A stretch of 64,000 nt of DNA from Siderastrea siderea. Lineage: Eukaryota > Cnidaria > Anthozoa > Scleractinia > Rhizangiidae. Positions 34,927 through 44,949 of this stretch are shown piece after piece. The position numbers were made by a program, and so were the translations under genes. Below the pieces are notes generated by a model. The model had not been told where the DNA came from and did no database searches. It saw only the letters and a program-made list of their open reading frames with translations. Positions within the stretch are counted from its first letter, which is position 1; each line of letters starts with the position of its first letter. The stretch lies in assembly GCA_964030785.1 (NCBI GenBank), contig OZ034967.1, forward strand, positions 57,019,665 to 57,083,664, in the 5' to 3' direction.

Positions 34927-37722
34927 TTTATACATTTTAGTGCAAGCTATGGGGTTTCCTATTGCGCCATTTGTTTGGAGTCACTTTGGGAACTGGTGAT
35001 TAAGGCCATCTAACTATTGACCACTCTGCCATGTTGTTTCGCCTCCACCGCTCATTTGCAAATTCAGTAACTTTAATTACAGCGTTGCTGTTAAAATTAA
35101 TGTTTCAAACAGCTATTGCTTAAAGCAAGAAGGTCAGGCTATTCTCTTAATGTTGATACTGGCAGATAAGCTTAAATTCTTTTGTGTAGCATCATTTAAG
35201 CTTACGTGTTGTAAACATCTCATAACAACATAACATAACACATAACATACTTTATTTTATCTCCATCTCCATTTGTTTATTAGCTGGGCTTTTCTTCACT
35301 GCTTGCAAATTATTTATATACATCTAATGACTCACGAATGTTTCTTAGATCAAGTAAGGTTCAAAGCTATAGTTGGCATGATTTGATGACAAACAACAAA
35401 TTTAAATTTCGAATTAGGTACATGTAAAACTTTTATTAAAAGTTATGTGTTGATCACTTTTGGGAAAATATGCTTAAGATAATCGAGTTCAAAGCAGGTG
35501 AATGTAATTGTTTTCTACATCTCATTCTCTACTTTTACTGATTAAGTTATTCCATAATTTGCAGGGTAAAAAATTAACTTCAGTGCTTGAATCATTGAAT
35601 TGCAACTCGGGCCAGTATCCTTGAATTCCAACCTCGTCCCCAGGGTCTTTTCACTTGCTCGCTTAGTATAGTGGACCAGGCCATTTAGATAAAGTGGCTT
35701 TCAAAATCCTCTAGTCTAAATCAAAACATTTAAAACCATATTTACTTGAATAGACCCCTCCCAACCTGGGTGAGAAGTAAGTCTTTTAACCAGGGATTTT
35801 GCCAATAATCATGTGGAAAAAGTATTACATACTGTAGAACTCTAAGTAAAAACAAACCTCAACTTTTAGTGGCCCTGGTCAGTTTTAAATTGCTACTGGC
35901 AACCAGGAGACTGTCAATTTTTAGCCCTGAAGTTGTTGTTTTCACTGATCATTTTTTATCTATACTAGGCATGTATATGTCAGCAGTGATCAGTGATGCA
36001 GCTTTTCTTACAGTGAAGGTATGCACATGGAAGATATCAATCACATAGTTATCCCAGCTTACTTACTATCTTACTGTTCAGTAAAATGAACTGGGTCAAA
36101 TGCAATGATCGGTTTAATTTGGGTTCGGTAGTTGAACACAATTAAACCAATAATATGCATACAGCAGTGTTTGATTCCAATTTCTGAACCCAGTCAAACA
36201 TAATTAAGCACAGTTAAACAGTTTAAAATCATTCAAATATACCAGAGATTTAAACCATCTGCCTTTAAGTGTGTGAGAACAAGCACAAATTTCTGTAGTG
36301 TGAAATTTGAACATGATCTGTTTTATATTGTCGTGTAAACACATAGAAGACTGGGTGGCTAAAACAGCCTTTTCGGAAAAAGAAAATTTGGCAATCCTAA
36401 TACTCACAAAGGCAAATAAAAGTTGAACCAAGGAAAAAATTAAATCACAACATTTACATGAGTGTTCCATCAAGACTTCCATTGGGGTAGGTGATGAAAA
36501 CCTTATACCCACTTAAGTTACAAAATCCATTTTTCACGGTGATGTAAGATTTATTCTTGATGGTTAAAGGGTTAAAACTTAATGCAGAATGAATCAAACA
36601 GTTATACCATGTATGGGTTTCCGTACCACAGTGATTATTGTGACCCAGTACCACTACTGGGGCAAGCTCAAACAGGTATGACTTGTACAGTTATGAGATG
36701 TTGTGCTGTAATCATTAAACAAATACAGAGAAACAAGAGGAAATCGGGAGGAACTTGTACCAGAATGAAAATCATGCTGGTATTATGAAAACACCCCCTT
36801 AGCCTAAAGTCGAGCAGCTCTCAAGAATGTTTAACAAAAACAACATCCTCAGAGACCCAGGGGCAGTAACGCCCTGATTTCATGAGACCGGTACAAACTC
36901 AGACTGGTACGATTTTGTTTACATGAGACTGGTCTGAAAGTCAGAGTGGCATGAAGTGTTTACCTGAGACCAATCTAAACTCTGTTTGTGTTAATATGGT
37001 CCGCAACCATCCCATCCTTAAAAATCCACTTTATCTATTATCCAACAGCTTGGAATGCTCCAACGCCACTTATTAAACGTGCATACCCAAAACAAATATC
37101 TCAGACCAATTGGAACCCTGTTCATGCTTAAGTGGCTCCCCAGTCTGATTTCAAACCGTTCTGAGTCATTCATATTGGTTCAGCAGCAGTGATGAGTTAA
37201 ACCAGCCTAAGGCCCTGTTTACATGAGTGACTTTATCCCGGGATGACTTTTATCTCCTCCCGGGGTGACTTTCATTGCGGTGTCTGGTCATTTACCTGTA
37301 AATGTTTACATGATTTGGAGCTGAAATGTGTTCACCCTGGGACGATTTCATCCCGGTTTTCAGCACGGGGATGAAATCGTCCTGGGGTAAACACCATTTC
37401 AGCTCCAAACCATGTAAAAACTTACAGGTAAATGACCAGACACCGATATGAAAGTCATCTCGGGATGAAATCACTCGTGTAAACACAGCCTAAGATGATA
37501 ATTATTTTATACTAGCTTCATGTTTCGTACGTTTCGTGTAAACAGAGGTAAGCATTTGGAGTCGATCTGAAGTCGTACGGCCCAAGTTGGTACCATTCTC
37601 ATAGACTATGAGCAGTCTCTCATTTTTCTCTGGCGCGTGCACACTGACTGTTCTACTATTGGTAATTGTGATAATTAAAATCTGCTTTGTTTTTCTTACA
37701 GGTTTTTATTCCATCAACCTGA
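22991..37722 (+). CDS. Intron-rich gene of unknown function (about 800 residues)
   Basis: Exons that join in phase: 22991-23884, 24557-24791, 25545-25668, 26059-26162, 26570-about 26630, 27204-27280, 27736-28013, 28124-28275, 28456-28494, 28627-28711, 28997-29220, 29611-29705, 35994-36018, 37702-37722. The donor of the fifth exon is unresolved, and the acceptor at 27736 is weak. No family was recognised. Visible: a long first exon (298 residues), a Lys/Glu-rich helix near 'KKLITRLNEEKK', a Cys/His cluster 'CKEHWGGSFDEVCLTC' that could bind zinc, a 'CALHSEMRNTEQLLGSLG' block, and a basic patch 'KRGRKRK' like a nuclear signal. AATAAA at 37811 could be its poly(A) signal. A Ty3/Gypsy element fills the intron after 29705. 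The last two small exons are the least certain. Confidence 0.6.
25069..25151. repeat. Hairpin with 28-base arms (intronic)
   Basis: 'ggttgaatctcaatttcctt' plus 'tgtctcct' pairs almost perfectly with its complement ending at 25151; loop of about 25 bases. Confidence 0.85.
25175..25353. mobile_element. Palindromic MITE-like element (intronic)
   Basis: Ends 'gttccagaaaatatccatat' and its complement. The inverted match continues through 'catggatgg' / 'ccatccgtg', and an inner pair 'ggaatttcc' / 'ggaaattcc' lies inside. About 180 bases, no coding. Confidence 0.75.
26853..26941. repeat. Short hairpin element (intronic)
   Basis: 'gtggatatccagaataatca' at the left pairs with 'tgattattctggatgtcac' at the right; about 90 bases overall. 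Confidence 0.75.
29938..30073 (-). repeat. 3' LTR of the Gypsy element
   Basis: 136 bases, TGTTGTGG...TATGACA on the plus strand. One difference from the other LTR (gcggagag against gccgagag). Confidence 0.97.
30074..30090 (-). promoter_or_regulatory. Polypurine tract
   Basis: On the minus strand 'cagaaagaggagga' directly abuts the 3' LTR. This is the expected position for the plus-strand primer of reverse transcription. Confidence 0.75.
30270..34334 (-). CDS. Gag-Pol polyprotein of the Ty3/Gypsy element
   Basis: One frame of 1354 residues from an ATG at 34334, with no stop or shift. Domains in order: Gag capsid-like region (residues about 1-190); two zinc-knuckle-like clusters (CGNCGTFHNPPRRSC, CESCGKLGHWKSVC); aspartic protease with DTGA ('CKIDTGAEGNVIPV'); RT with 'SIVDARGGYWNIKLD', 'LPFGLICAQDIFQ' and an active site IADD where YxDD is usual; RNase H ('IQVDASTRGLGATLFQ', 'TEARYSNIEREMLAVVHGL'); integrase with an HHCC-type finger ('HYAHQGAEKC', 'CAPCQ') and acidic residues in 'VSDYYSKF', 'GNDTQF' and 'GFIERTVQ'. 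The order protease-RT-RNase H-integrase defines Ty3/Gypsy. Gag and Pol in one frame means their ratio must be set without frameshifting. Confidence 0.96.
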   Translation of the reverse strand: MAELAGLPTPRMDWSSTDAPQALKKFKNLCQLYFSGPLKDKSEEEQVSYLLIWSGEEGIELVSTWTLTADDKKKLSTYWEKFEEYVAPRSNFRLARYKLRTLKQEPGESVDSFLKKVRILVTECKYTNPDEHIIDALIFGSNNPRVQSKLLEYDSTLTLNKAVSIARTQEATSNQLQDIRGSQTTTIDALKQHARNPRHRDPNTNTLPAKGTQDAKCGNCGTFHNPPRRSCPAYGTRCESCGKLGHWKSVCRSHPRTRAGQVQPKDIQHKQQQGIHALDTTDPDNEFPTVPSSTSHMQDTPQLYFHSLYIGSVSATDTQALIQIGVDVGQSTMPVLCKIDTGAEGNVIPVNTYKQLHPQSACSPDGAPLGLASSDTTITAFGGHIIQHYGTCELCLSHGGHSKPYPFHVVNTTGPTILGLPTCRDLRLVTLNYSLTTAKQDPLGSTEAKEERLCQYQDCFEGIGCFKGEFHITLDPAVPPVIHPPRRVPEALREPLKKELEALVQQGIITKVDEPTDWVNSLVCVTKSNGTLRLCLDPKDLNRAIKRPHHRTPTLEDILPKLSGARYFSIVDARGGYWNIKLDYESSLCTTFNSPHGRYRFLRLPFGLICAQDIFQKKVDEAFGDLPGVTGIADDIVIYSRDLSDHDANLRAVMERARETGLRFNADKCKIRCTEIPFFGNIISASGLKPDPQKIEAITNMDPSPSLADLQTFLGMVQFLSRFVLQLASLSACLWDLTKKDSEFQWGPEHQLAVDKVKQAVTSANSLKYFDSTKPVTIQVDASTRGLGATLFQDQGPIEYRSKLLTETEARYSNIEREMLAVVHGLEKFHYFAYGRHVTVETDHKPLESIFKKHISSAPPRIARMMLRIQKYDVEIKYVPGKDIPVADALSRVSPCPGDTIDGLDVSVHELHLHLNATPTRINQIKEETAKDEVLLSLRAVITQGWPDTRSECPPHLHAYWNYRDELTVADGIILKGTRILVPKSLHADVLQQLHYAHQGAEKCKLRAKGSVFWANINHDIEEMVKRCAPCQHNQNMNVKEPLMPHDVPQKPWHTLGSDLFFWNISPYLLVSDYYSKFPLVRKLNDIRSDTTIAHLKSIFEEHGIPSKLITGNDTQFTSTLFQKFSNAYGFVHVTTSPYFSQANGFIERTVQTVKGLLQKCKESGSDPHLAMLCLRSTPLDHNIPSPAELLNSRVYQTNLLAISKPSLSLSADGDINAKLQTRQEKQKSQYDKTSKHLPVIRPDDPVRVLNPHSHKWEPGIVKCHAETPRSYVVDMADGSTHRRNRSHIRPTGENITFHESSDMDTAEPTPSLNEDSPLTSLTTCPQTVAGGMDREATLRRSSRAIKPPDRLNL
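34444..34461 (-). promoter_or_regulatory. tRNA primer binding site
   Basis: Immediately inside the 5' LTR the minus strand reads TGGTGCCAGGAGCGGGAT, the complement of a tRNA 3' end finishing GGCACCA. Which tRNA was not determined. Confidence 0.8.
34462..34597 (-). repeat. 5' LTR of the Gypsy element
   Basis: 136 bases; one mismatch to the 3' LTR. Confidence 0.97.
34854..34923. repeat. (TA)n microsatellite
   Basis: About 34 TA units, intronic. The Ile/Tyr frames across it are artefacts. Confidence 0.97.
34924..37200. other. Intronic and intergenic sequence without a recognised gene
   Basis: Apart from a possible small exon at 35994-36018 no coding signal is seen. Around 36868-37190 there are loose repeats of 'gagac(t/c)ggt(a/c)' type, apparently an older element. 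Confidence 0.4.
37211..37490. mobile_element. Palindromic MITE with TAA target duplication
   Basis: Left end ggccctgtttacatgagtga, right end its near-complement. Almost the whole 280 bases fold back ('gtgtctggtcatttacctgt' recurs inverted). TAA lies at 37208-37210 and 37491-37493. PIF/Harbinger-type is likely from the duplication. Confidence 0.85.
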
Positions 37723-37810
37723 TGTCAGGAAAATATGGCAGTTTATTGTAAGGGTTTGGTTAAGAAATTTGTACTTTTAGCTATATTCCCAGACACACTT
37801 TATCAATTCA

Positions 37811-37816
37811 AATAAA
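37811..37816 (+). terminator. Candidate poly(A) signal of the 22991-37722 gene
   Basis: AATAAA 89 bases after the proposed stop codon. Confidence 0.4.
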
Positions 37817-38401
37817 ACATTTGAAGAGCAGTTTTGAAATAAGGTTATATATTTTTTTGTCTTTTTCTGCTTAACATTTTGATGTCATTGATTAGTTTGA
37901 CTGACCCCTCAGTACTACTAAGTGGATGATGTATGAAAATGGAATGAATCCTGGAGTACCTTTTAGGGCTCTACTTCAAAATATCTGATGAGCACACCCT
38001 GCCCCATATCTTTTTTGGGGGGAGTATCCCCCACAACTACTATCCCAGGAATGAAGAGTCAGACCTATTTGATTGAATTCTCTTTATGGGGAAAACTATA
38101 TCGATTGACTGATTCACCAGTCTGATCCCTTTTTGTCAGTTCATTGCCTATTAGGTTTCAGACTATTCTGAAATGATTTAGGAAGAGGCTATTCCTTTTG
38201 TTTTTCTTTGGTACCAGATTATGGCAATTCAGTAGTAACAATGCTTATTGGTGACAAATTATCAAACCAAAAAGAACTAAAGTCTCGAGATCTACTGCCA
38301 TCACGGTCTGGGGTAGTAAGAGAGTGAGTCATAATCTGTGCATCAAATAAAGTCACTAGTCATTACTGGACCATTTGTTATTTGCATTGGCAACACTGAA
38401 G

Positions 38402-38530
38402 TCACAGATTGATTGAGTTATTGATTTATTGATTGACTGATTGATTGATTGATTTTTTAATTGGCTGATTGACTGATCCGGATTTATCAGCCAGTTGGTT
38501 GAGTGGTTGATTGATTGACTGATTGGTACT
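38402..38530. repeat. Degenerate (GATT)n repeat
   Basis: Many GATT and GACT units with interruptions such as 'ggctgattgactgatcc'. Confidence 0.85.
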
Positions 38531-38895
38531 TAAAATAGATGAATGAATTGATTCACCTGAATTACATGTAAGTAATTACATGCATAATGCTGCACTTCTT
38601 CGCATCTTCCTCTGGCAGTAAAATAATACCCGGCACCAGTCGAAACATAAAATAATTTTCAAGCCCCAATGTCATGACATAATTGTGAGCAAATAATTTA
38701 TTTGTAATCAGCAAGTAGTAGGTAAGAAGGCGTATTAGAGAGCAGGACTATTAGAGCTTTTACAGTAATTTAAATTATATTTCATATTAACTCCAGTAAG
38801 CTACTCCTTCTGAGTAACTACAACTATTGGACAGTCAAGAAAGAAAGCAATGCCCTGGGATGTTTTAGGGTTCACTACTTCCTACTATTAATTAA

Positions 38896-38956
38896 ACTTC
38901 CCATCATCATCATCATCATCATCAATTAAACTTCCCATCATCATCATCATCATCAT
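38896..38956. repeat. Tandem pair of (CAT)n blocks
   Basis: 'aattaaacttcc' followed by seven CAT units, present twice in tandem. Confidence 0.9.
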
Positions 38957-39188
38957 TCAACTACAGCGTCATTTTACCATATAAGGAGACAAATATGAGA
39001 ATGAGAGCGTCTTACACTGTAGAAAACGTATTGCACTATAGTATCCCGGTTTCCAATCACTTATTGAATAAAGCATTTAAATTGCTTAGATATTTAAGTT
39101 TATATTACCTACAACAGAGGCTTATTTGATGAGAGGTGTATTACTAATGATTAACTAATAATTATAATATTGTTTTCCGGTCTCACTT

Positions 39189-39189
<1 letters not shown>

Positions 39190-39252
<63 letters not shown>
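39190..39252. repeat. (AAT)n microsatellite
   Basis: About 20 AAT units. Confidence 0.95.
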
Positions 39253-39255
<3 letters not shown>

Positions 39256-40077
39256 CTTTATTTAATGGGGGTAGCACGAAATGGTGCGAAGCACTAATAA
39301 ACTTGTGGCCCTCCTAACTTTCTAAGATATTTACAATGAATTATCTAAAAAATAATTACAATGAGTTGTATAAAAATCTAAAACCTACTATATAAATATA
39401 AATATATACATGTAATGAAGAACAAAAAGAAAGAAAGAAATTAATTGATAAAAACTAATATAAAAATTGAAATAAAAAAATATAGAAAAGTTAAAAATGA
39501 GGTAAAAATATAATTCATTGCTTCAACGTGAAAATCATCATCCAAATAACACCACAGGTCACTTCTCGTGGCTTCCTCGCGTGTACAATTTTCTTATTCC
39601 TAACCAGGCCACGCAAGGCCATGAGACGTCATGAGATGTCTCGCTACTCTCGCTGACTCTGACATGTTTTACTGTCTTTTTCTTTTTTCCATTTCTTTTG
39701 GTCTTTCTTTTTCTCTTTCCTGTAGCCAACGAATTTATTTCTTTTTAATACACGCTTTTGAGACAGAATTTGTAAGGCCTTTGTGCAAAATATTGAGTGA
39801 CTTAACTTGAAATACAGTATTTGCCGGTTAATACGCACACTTCTCTCTGACTCAAGTGACACGCTCGTATACAAAGTTAAGTGGCTTTATGCACACTGGT
39901 TATCTTCACACGGTACGTTTTCATTTTCTATCCGTTTTCATTTTTTAAAAATAGATTACATTGAGACTATTGAGCCGAGTTGTGCACGTTTCAAAATGAA
40001 CATATGCTTTAGAGCAAGTAATTGGATGTGTTGACCGAGAGTTGAGCTTCTCCTTAGTTAAGAACGAATGATACGGG

Positions 40078-40100
40078 CACTAAAGCGACGCGCTTTAGTG
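40078..40100. repeat. Perfect 10-base hairpin
   Basis: cactaaagcg-acg-cgctttagtg; isolated, function unknown. Confidence 0.6.
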
Positions 40101-40871
40101 GGTTCCACTGTGTTATTTTAAAGCAGCAAAGAGTATTCGTATTCTTTTTTTAGTAAACCTTTCTATGCGGGGTAGAATGATTACGTCTACATTCACGCGC
40201 AATTAAACTTACCCTCTGCACGCTGCTCTTTCCGTGACGTTTTTGCTTCGATTTCCTATTAACAGTTTCATCATCTGTGTTTACATCAGTGCTATCATCG
40301 TCTATAATTTTTTTAGGCCAAATAGAACATAGTCAAATTATTCTTTACTGCTGTCTAGCTTTTTGAGGTTATGCACCTTTCCCTCAGGTTTAGTAAGTCA
40401 TTTTCCCCGCCAATTTTGTTTCGCATGATATTTGCCAACCCTTATACCACCCCCTCCCGCTTATATTTAGCTTTACGTAAGTTCTAAGAGATTACCGTAT
40501 TAGCCTGTATAACAGGTCTTAAATAAACGCCTGCTTTGTAGGCTAGAGCTTATAACCTTATATGCTAGTGCCAAAATTACTATACTTCCAAGAATACGCC
40601 AAATCGTCTATTTCGGATCCTGAACTTTGTCAGCGTTGTAGGTCCTCTCAAACATCTTCATATGATTACACAATTATTCATTTTGTTCTCTTTGAATGAT
40701 AAAACCCCACGTGATTCCTGATTTTCAATGGCATCATTTGCGGCGCAGGATCATTTCCGGAGATGTCACTTATTTACAGCTGCACTCGCACAGTTCCACG
40801 TGTGCATGTTGCTCTTTTCACAGATCATTGAGCCGCACAGTATAAAGATATAAAAGGTCATAAAGGTATTT

Positions 40872-40984
40872 AACAATTATCCTGCGAAATCGCGCGGAAT
40901 ATCACCTGATACTTAGCCGACGAGGCCGTAGGCCGAGTTGGCTAAAATCAGGGGATATTCCGCAAGATTGAGCAGGATAATTGT
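40872..40984. repeat. Long palindrome with GAGGCCGTAGGCCGAG centre
   Basis: 'aacaattatcctgcg' and 'cgcggaatatc' pair with 'gatattccgc' and 'caggataattgtt'. The central GAGGCCGtAGGCCGAG is the same as in the hairpin at 9895-10045 except for one base. A TIR-bounded body follows. Confidence 0.85.
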
Positions 40985-41597
40985 TTTATTATTCAACAAA
41001 TTCCCAACGCCTACCATTTTCAGAACGAGAAAAACTACGGCTCTATGATGAAAACGCTAAAAGCTAGCAACTTAAGCTTAATAAAAATCAAAACAGAACT
41101 TCAAGAAATCGAAGTTTACTACCGTTCACTTAAAAAGACTTATTTACAAACTCATGTTTGGAAATGACAAGACAAAGGAAAAACAATATTGCTACCTTAC
41201 CGAGAATAAGTCCTCTTTCTGTGAATTAAAATCTTTTCAACTTTAGTCTTTACAACTTTCCGTGAGCAAGTGTGCTGCTTCGTTCGCAGTAGCATTTTCT
41301 TGGTTGAGTTCTCACTATCAAAATTCCAAGTGAGCTGAAGCAAATACTTGTTGACTTTTTGAGAGCATTTCATCGTGGAAAGTGTCTTCCAGAGAGTTAA
41401 AATTTACGGAGAACACTGCTAAAACTGCCTCGCTTTTCAAAATGGCCGCCAAACAAGCAATGAAAGAAAATCTGCAGTGCACTTCCAAATATGGTCATTT
41501 ACGTATATCGCAGGATATCTGTCATGTACGGATGACAGATATTGAGGGCTTCCTTACCATATATGGGCATAGTGACAATTTGTTGAATAATAAAACT
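40983..41597. mobile_element. Non-coding TIR body joined to the 40872-40984 hairpin
   Basis: Starts gttttattattcaacaaatt (40983-41002) and ends with the exact complement (41577-41596). Interior includes 'caaaatggccgccaaa' and an inner hairpin 'atctgtcatgtacggatgacagat'. No coding seen. Confidence 0.7.
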
Positions 41598-41599
41598 GT

Positions 41600-42200
41600 A
41601 TAGCTAGCCGTTTATTATTTCAGTTATAAGACTCATGCAATCACAATCTTCGAGTACATGATGGTTACAAACAGAGTAAACTTGGAACTTTTTAGTACAA
41701 ACGCTAAACTAACATCAATGTGTAACATTCCTCGCTATTCCTGTGGCTTGTCGCCAAATTTCCTGTTGAGCGTTAGACCAGGTATTCTCTTTAGTTGACC
41801 TTAGTTTTGTTCATAGCTTTCCAACCTTCCAATTTATCGATCATTTCAATATACAAACAGAAAAACGATGTGACCAATATTGCAACACCTAAAATAACCA
41901 TCAATAATTAAATAATAAAACCAGAAAAACTAGCGGCTATAATTACACTGCAGTAATAAGCTACAATAGATTTACTCACCGTATTTGCGCTTTTGCCGCT
42001 TTGACTCCCCACCGCTTTCTTCTTCCGTTGTAACCCCCTCGCATGTTCCTTGGACCGAAGCTCACCGTCTCTTTCACAAAAAGACCACAAAAGCAGAACG
42101 CCAAACTTCCTAAGCTTTCTTTATGTTTCCCACCGGAGTTATAAGAAACAGACCAGACAGACCAGACCAGACAATCGAATCATTAGTTTATTAGTAACTA
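41600..42200. other. Non-coding
   Basis: No gene recognised on either strand. Confidence 0.45.
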
Positions 42201-42206
42201 GCCTGG

Positions 42207-42349
42207 CCCCAGTTGCTCAAAAGTTAGATAGCGCTATCCACTGGATAAATCACTATCCAGTGGATAAGTGATAGGGAAACCAATTGCGTTATCCACTGGA
42301 TAGTGATTTATCCGGTGGATAGCGCTATCCAACTTTTGAACAACTGGGG
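42207..42349. mobile_element. 143-bp palindromic MITE with CCTGG target duplication
   Basis: Arms 'ccccagttg' ... 'caactgggg' with full inner pairing ('gttagatagcgctatccact' against its complement). CCTGG flanks both sides (42202-42206, 42350-42354). The inner part repeats 'tatccactggata' several times. Confidence 0.85.
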
Positions 42350-42730
42350 CCTGGCCAATAATTGCGACCGGTTGGGTACTTCGCTTTACTATAAGTTAAT
42401 AACTTTAATGAAACACCAAGTTCGAGCTTCTGTGAGTTCCGAAAGCCTGAAAGTGCGTGATAGCCGCTTTTATTGCTTTCTATCAGATTATCGAGCTCGG
42501 ATTTTTGATGCAGCGCGTCTCGGGCTCGTATGTTCGGAGGACCCATTCTCGACGGGCTCGGATTTTACAAACAGACGGAATTCTCGGGCTCGCATTTTAA
42601 AACATGGGTCTCGGCGTCTCGGCGAGTCTCGGATTCTACCATTCTATACCCCTCTTTATGAATAGGATCGCTTGTCTCTCGACAGCGTTCATTAAGTTGG
42701 CAGGGAGACGGCAGTGAAGTCCCAGACATA

Positions 42731-42896
42731 GCCTGCAAAGCAGGCGCTTGGGTATTATGGGGCGGGGTGTTGGAGAACGTGCAATCGGAGGCGCGAGGAC
42801 AGAGGATAACGTTGTCCTCGTGCGAGCTCCTCGCGCCTCCGATCGCGCGTTCCCCAACATCGCGCGCCCCATAATACTCAAGCGCCTGCAACGCAG
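42731..42896. mobile_element. G+C-rich palindromic MITE
   Basis: 'gcctgcaaagcaggcgcttg' plus 'ggtattatggggcg' pairs with its near-complement at the right end; central part 'cgaggacagagg'/'gtcctcg'. About 165 bases. Confidence 0.8.
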
Positions 42897-42899
42897 ACA

Positions 42900-43384
42900 A
42901 ACACCAGCTCTTCTTTATGTCTTAGCACACAACAATCGCTTTCGTGAGAGATTCTTCATTATCTTTCAACATAAAGCTGAAAACAAACAAATAGCCACGA
43001 AACCGAACTGAGAGATGAATTTAATGGCATACAGGGTCGGCTTAGCACACCGTAGGGACTACTATAGAAAATTGATAACACTACTCTTACCACCTCCCAT
43101 CCTCCTCACCCCTCCTCCTTCCGCAAGTTCTAAGATTTGTTTTCATTGAGACAGGTACCAAACCAGGACCTTATCAACTCGTAACACTGGTTTGGTTGGC
43201 TAAACTTGGATGCAGGATCAACTAAAATGTCGACAGAGAAAAGGAAAAGGTGACCTTAACTATTTAATAGCTCAAAATCACCAAATTAAACAGTTAAAGT
43301 TAGCTGAATGCTGTAAAATTTAAGTGACAGGCCAAACATGTCTACAGCAGGTCAGCCTTCAGAGTTGACCTCTCCCAAAGTACA
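42900..43384. other. Non-coding
   Basis: Nothing recognised apart from a loose 'cctcctcacccctcctcc' C-rich run at 43090-43125. Confidence 0.4.
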
Positions 43385-44150
43385 CTTGGTTGTCCAACTT
43401 CAAATTACCATCAATGTGCTTGCAATCAGGACGAAGGGTCCAGCCCTGTCACAGTCATAATTGTAAAGCATTTTTACCATAGGAGAATTGGCAAATGTAA
43501 TTAATTAATGTTCACCTTCATGCTAGCCAGGGGCATCGAAAGGGGCCAGATTTGTTCTAAACTTGCTTGCGCCCTGTTCTTTATCAGGTTGTTGAATTTC
43601 AAATTAAAATCAATCTGCTTGCAGGCAAGGCTAAATAGAAAGGCTGGGAAACACTCAATGTCTTTGAACCATCAACGTCAAGGTTCGCTCTCAACCAGTG
43701 CTTCCCCTATTTTTCTCTGCTCTACGTACTGACTTGGTTGTGCAACTTCAAATTGCCATCAATCTGCTCACAGGCAAAATTAAAGGTCCCTTTACATTCC
43801 TTAGAAATCGACTTTAGCAAAAAAAGAGGCCCGGCAAGTACTCAATCCTCAACTTGATTGCGCAATTTTTCTCCGCTCTGTACCTGTTTCTCTAACTTCG
43901 AATTGCCATTAATCTGCTTGCAGGAAAGAATTTGTAAAGGGACCTTTTACATTCATTGAAACTAATGTTCAGCATAAATAGGACAGCGAACTGACTCAAT
44001 CCTTTTATAACCAAGCTGGCCCTCAACTTGCTTTTGCCATTCTGACACACTATGTACCTGGTTTTGCAACTTGAATTTAATTTGAATTTGCCATCAATCT
44101 GTTTGGAGGCAAGACTAAAGGACCTTTTTACATTCATTGGAAACAAGGGG
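43385..44150. repeat. Degenerate tandem repeat, about five units of 150-190 bases
   Basis: The block 'caacttcaaattgccatcaa' plus 'tctgcttgcaggcaa' and, in later units, 'aaaggacctttttacattca' recurs at about 43393, 43590, 43745, 43892 and 44070. Copies are well diverged. Confidence 0.7.
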
Positions 44151-44490
44151 ACTCCCTTAATTAATAAGGTACTATTGGCGATTGGAAATATCCCTCGTAA
44201 GCCCAGGGGTTAGGCAAAACAGAGATCGAAATATCACGAGGAAACGTTAACAAGATCCTTCGCAACGGTCATCTTCTTCTTCATTATTCGAACAGCAACT
44301 CAGGGAAATATTCAAAGAAACTTCTCAAACTCCTTTACCACGCTATGATGATGAGTGCTAACAAAGACGAAACAATCGCGCCCAGCCTGTCCGTGGGCTA
44401 TGCACATATATTCAAGGTTCTGGTAAAACCGCACAGATCGCGTTTTTGTAGCTTTTTCTTTTTACTGGATTTATTCGTTCTGTATCCTTA

Positions 44491-44949
44491 AGGCTGGTTT
44501 TCACTAGCGACGGAGTCGGAGTCGGAGTCGTAAGCGGAGTCGTAAGAGCGCTTATGACCTAGTGAAAATCAAACATCGGAGTCGTAAGCGGAGTCATGAG
44601 CTCGACGGAATCGGAGTCGGAAGAATCAGAACGTTTCCATTTTCTTCCGACTCCGCTTATGATTCCGTCGCTTACGATCTAGTGAAAACCAGATTGTCGG
44701 AGTCGGAAGCAGAAGCGGAAGGATAAACCAATCACGGTGCTCGTTCCCACGCTTTATGATTGGTTTAGTTCTTCCGCTTCTGCTTACGACTCCGACAAAC
44801 TGGTTTTCACTAGATCGTAAGCGACGGAAGCGTAAGCGCAAAAGGAAACTCTGCTTACGACTCCGTTGTTTTATTTTCACTAGATCGTAACGCTTTACGC
44901 TTCTGATTACGACTCCGACTCCGACTCCGTCGCTAGTGAAAACCAGCCT
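44491..44949. mobile_element. Palindromic MITE with GGAGTC repeats and TTA target duplication
   Basis: Ends AGGCTGGTTTTCACTAGCGA and its complement. TTA occurs at 44488-44490 and 44950-44952. The arms contain tandem ggagtc units, and the motif 'cgtaagcggagtcgtaag' recurs in both orientations, so several nested foldbacks are possible. PIF/Harbinger-type from the TWA duplication (inferred). Confidence 0.85.

Larger units (their letters stand above)
37830..40077. other. Non-coding with simple repeats
   Basis: No gene seen. Contains GATT-rich degenerate repeats (38402-38530), two blocks of 'aattaaacttcc(catcat)n' (38896-38956) and an (AAT)n run (39190-39252). Confidence 0.5.

Noticed and set aside
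34766..35013. Ile/Tyr-rich open frames
   Set aside because: Produced by the (TA)n microsatellite.
38896..38956. Two spaced identical blocks resembling a repeat-spacer array
   Set aside because: Simple CAT microsatellite units in a eukaryotic intergenic region; no CRISPR features.
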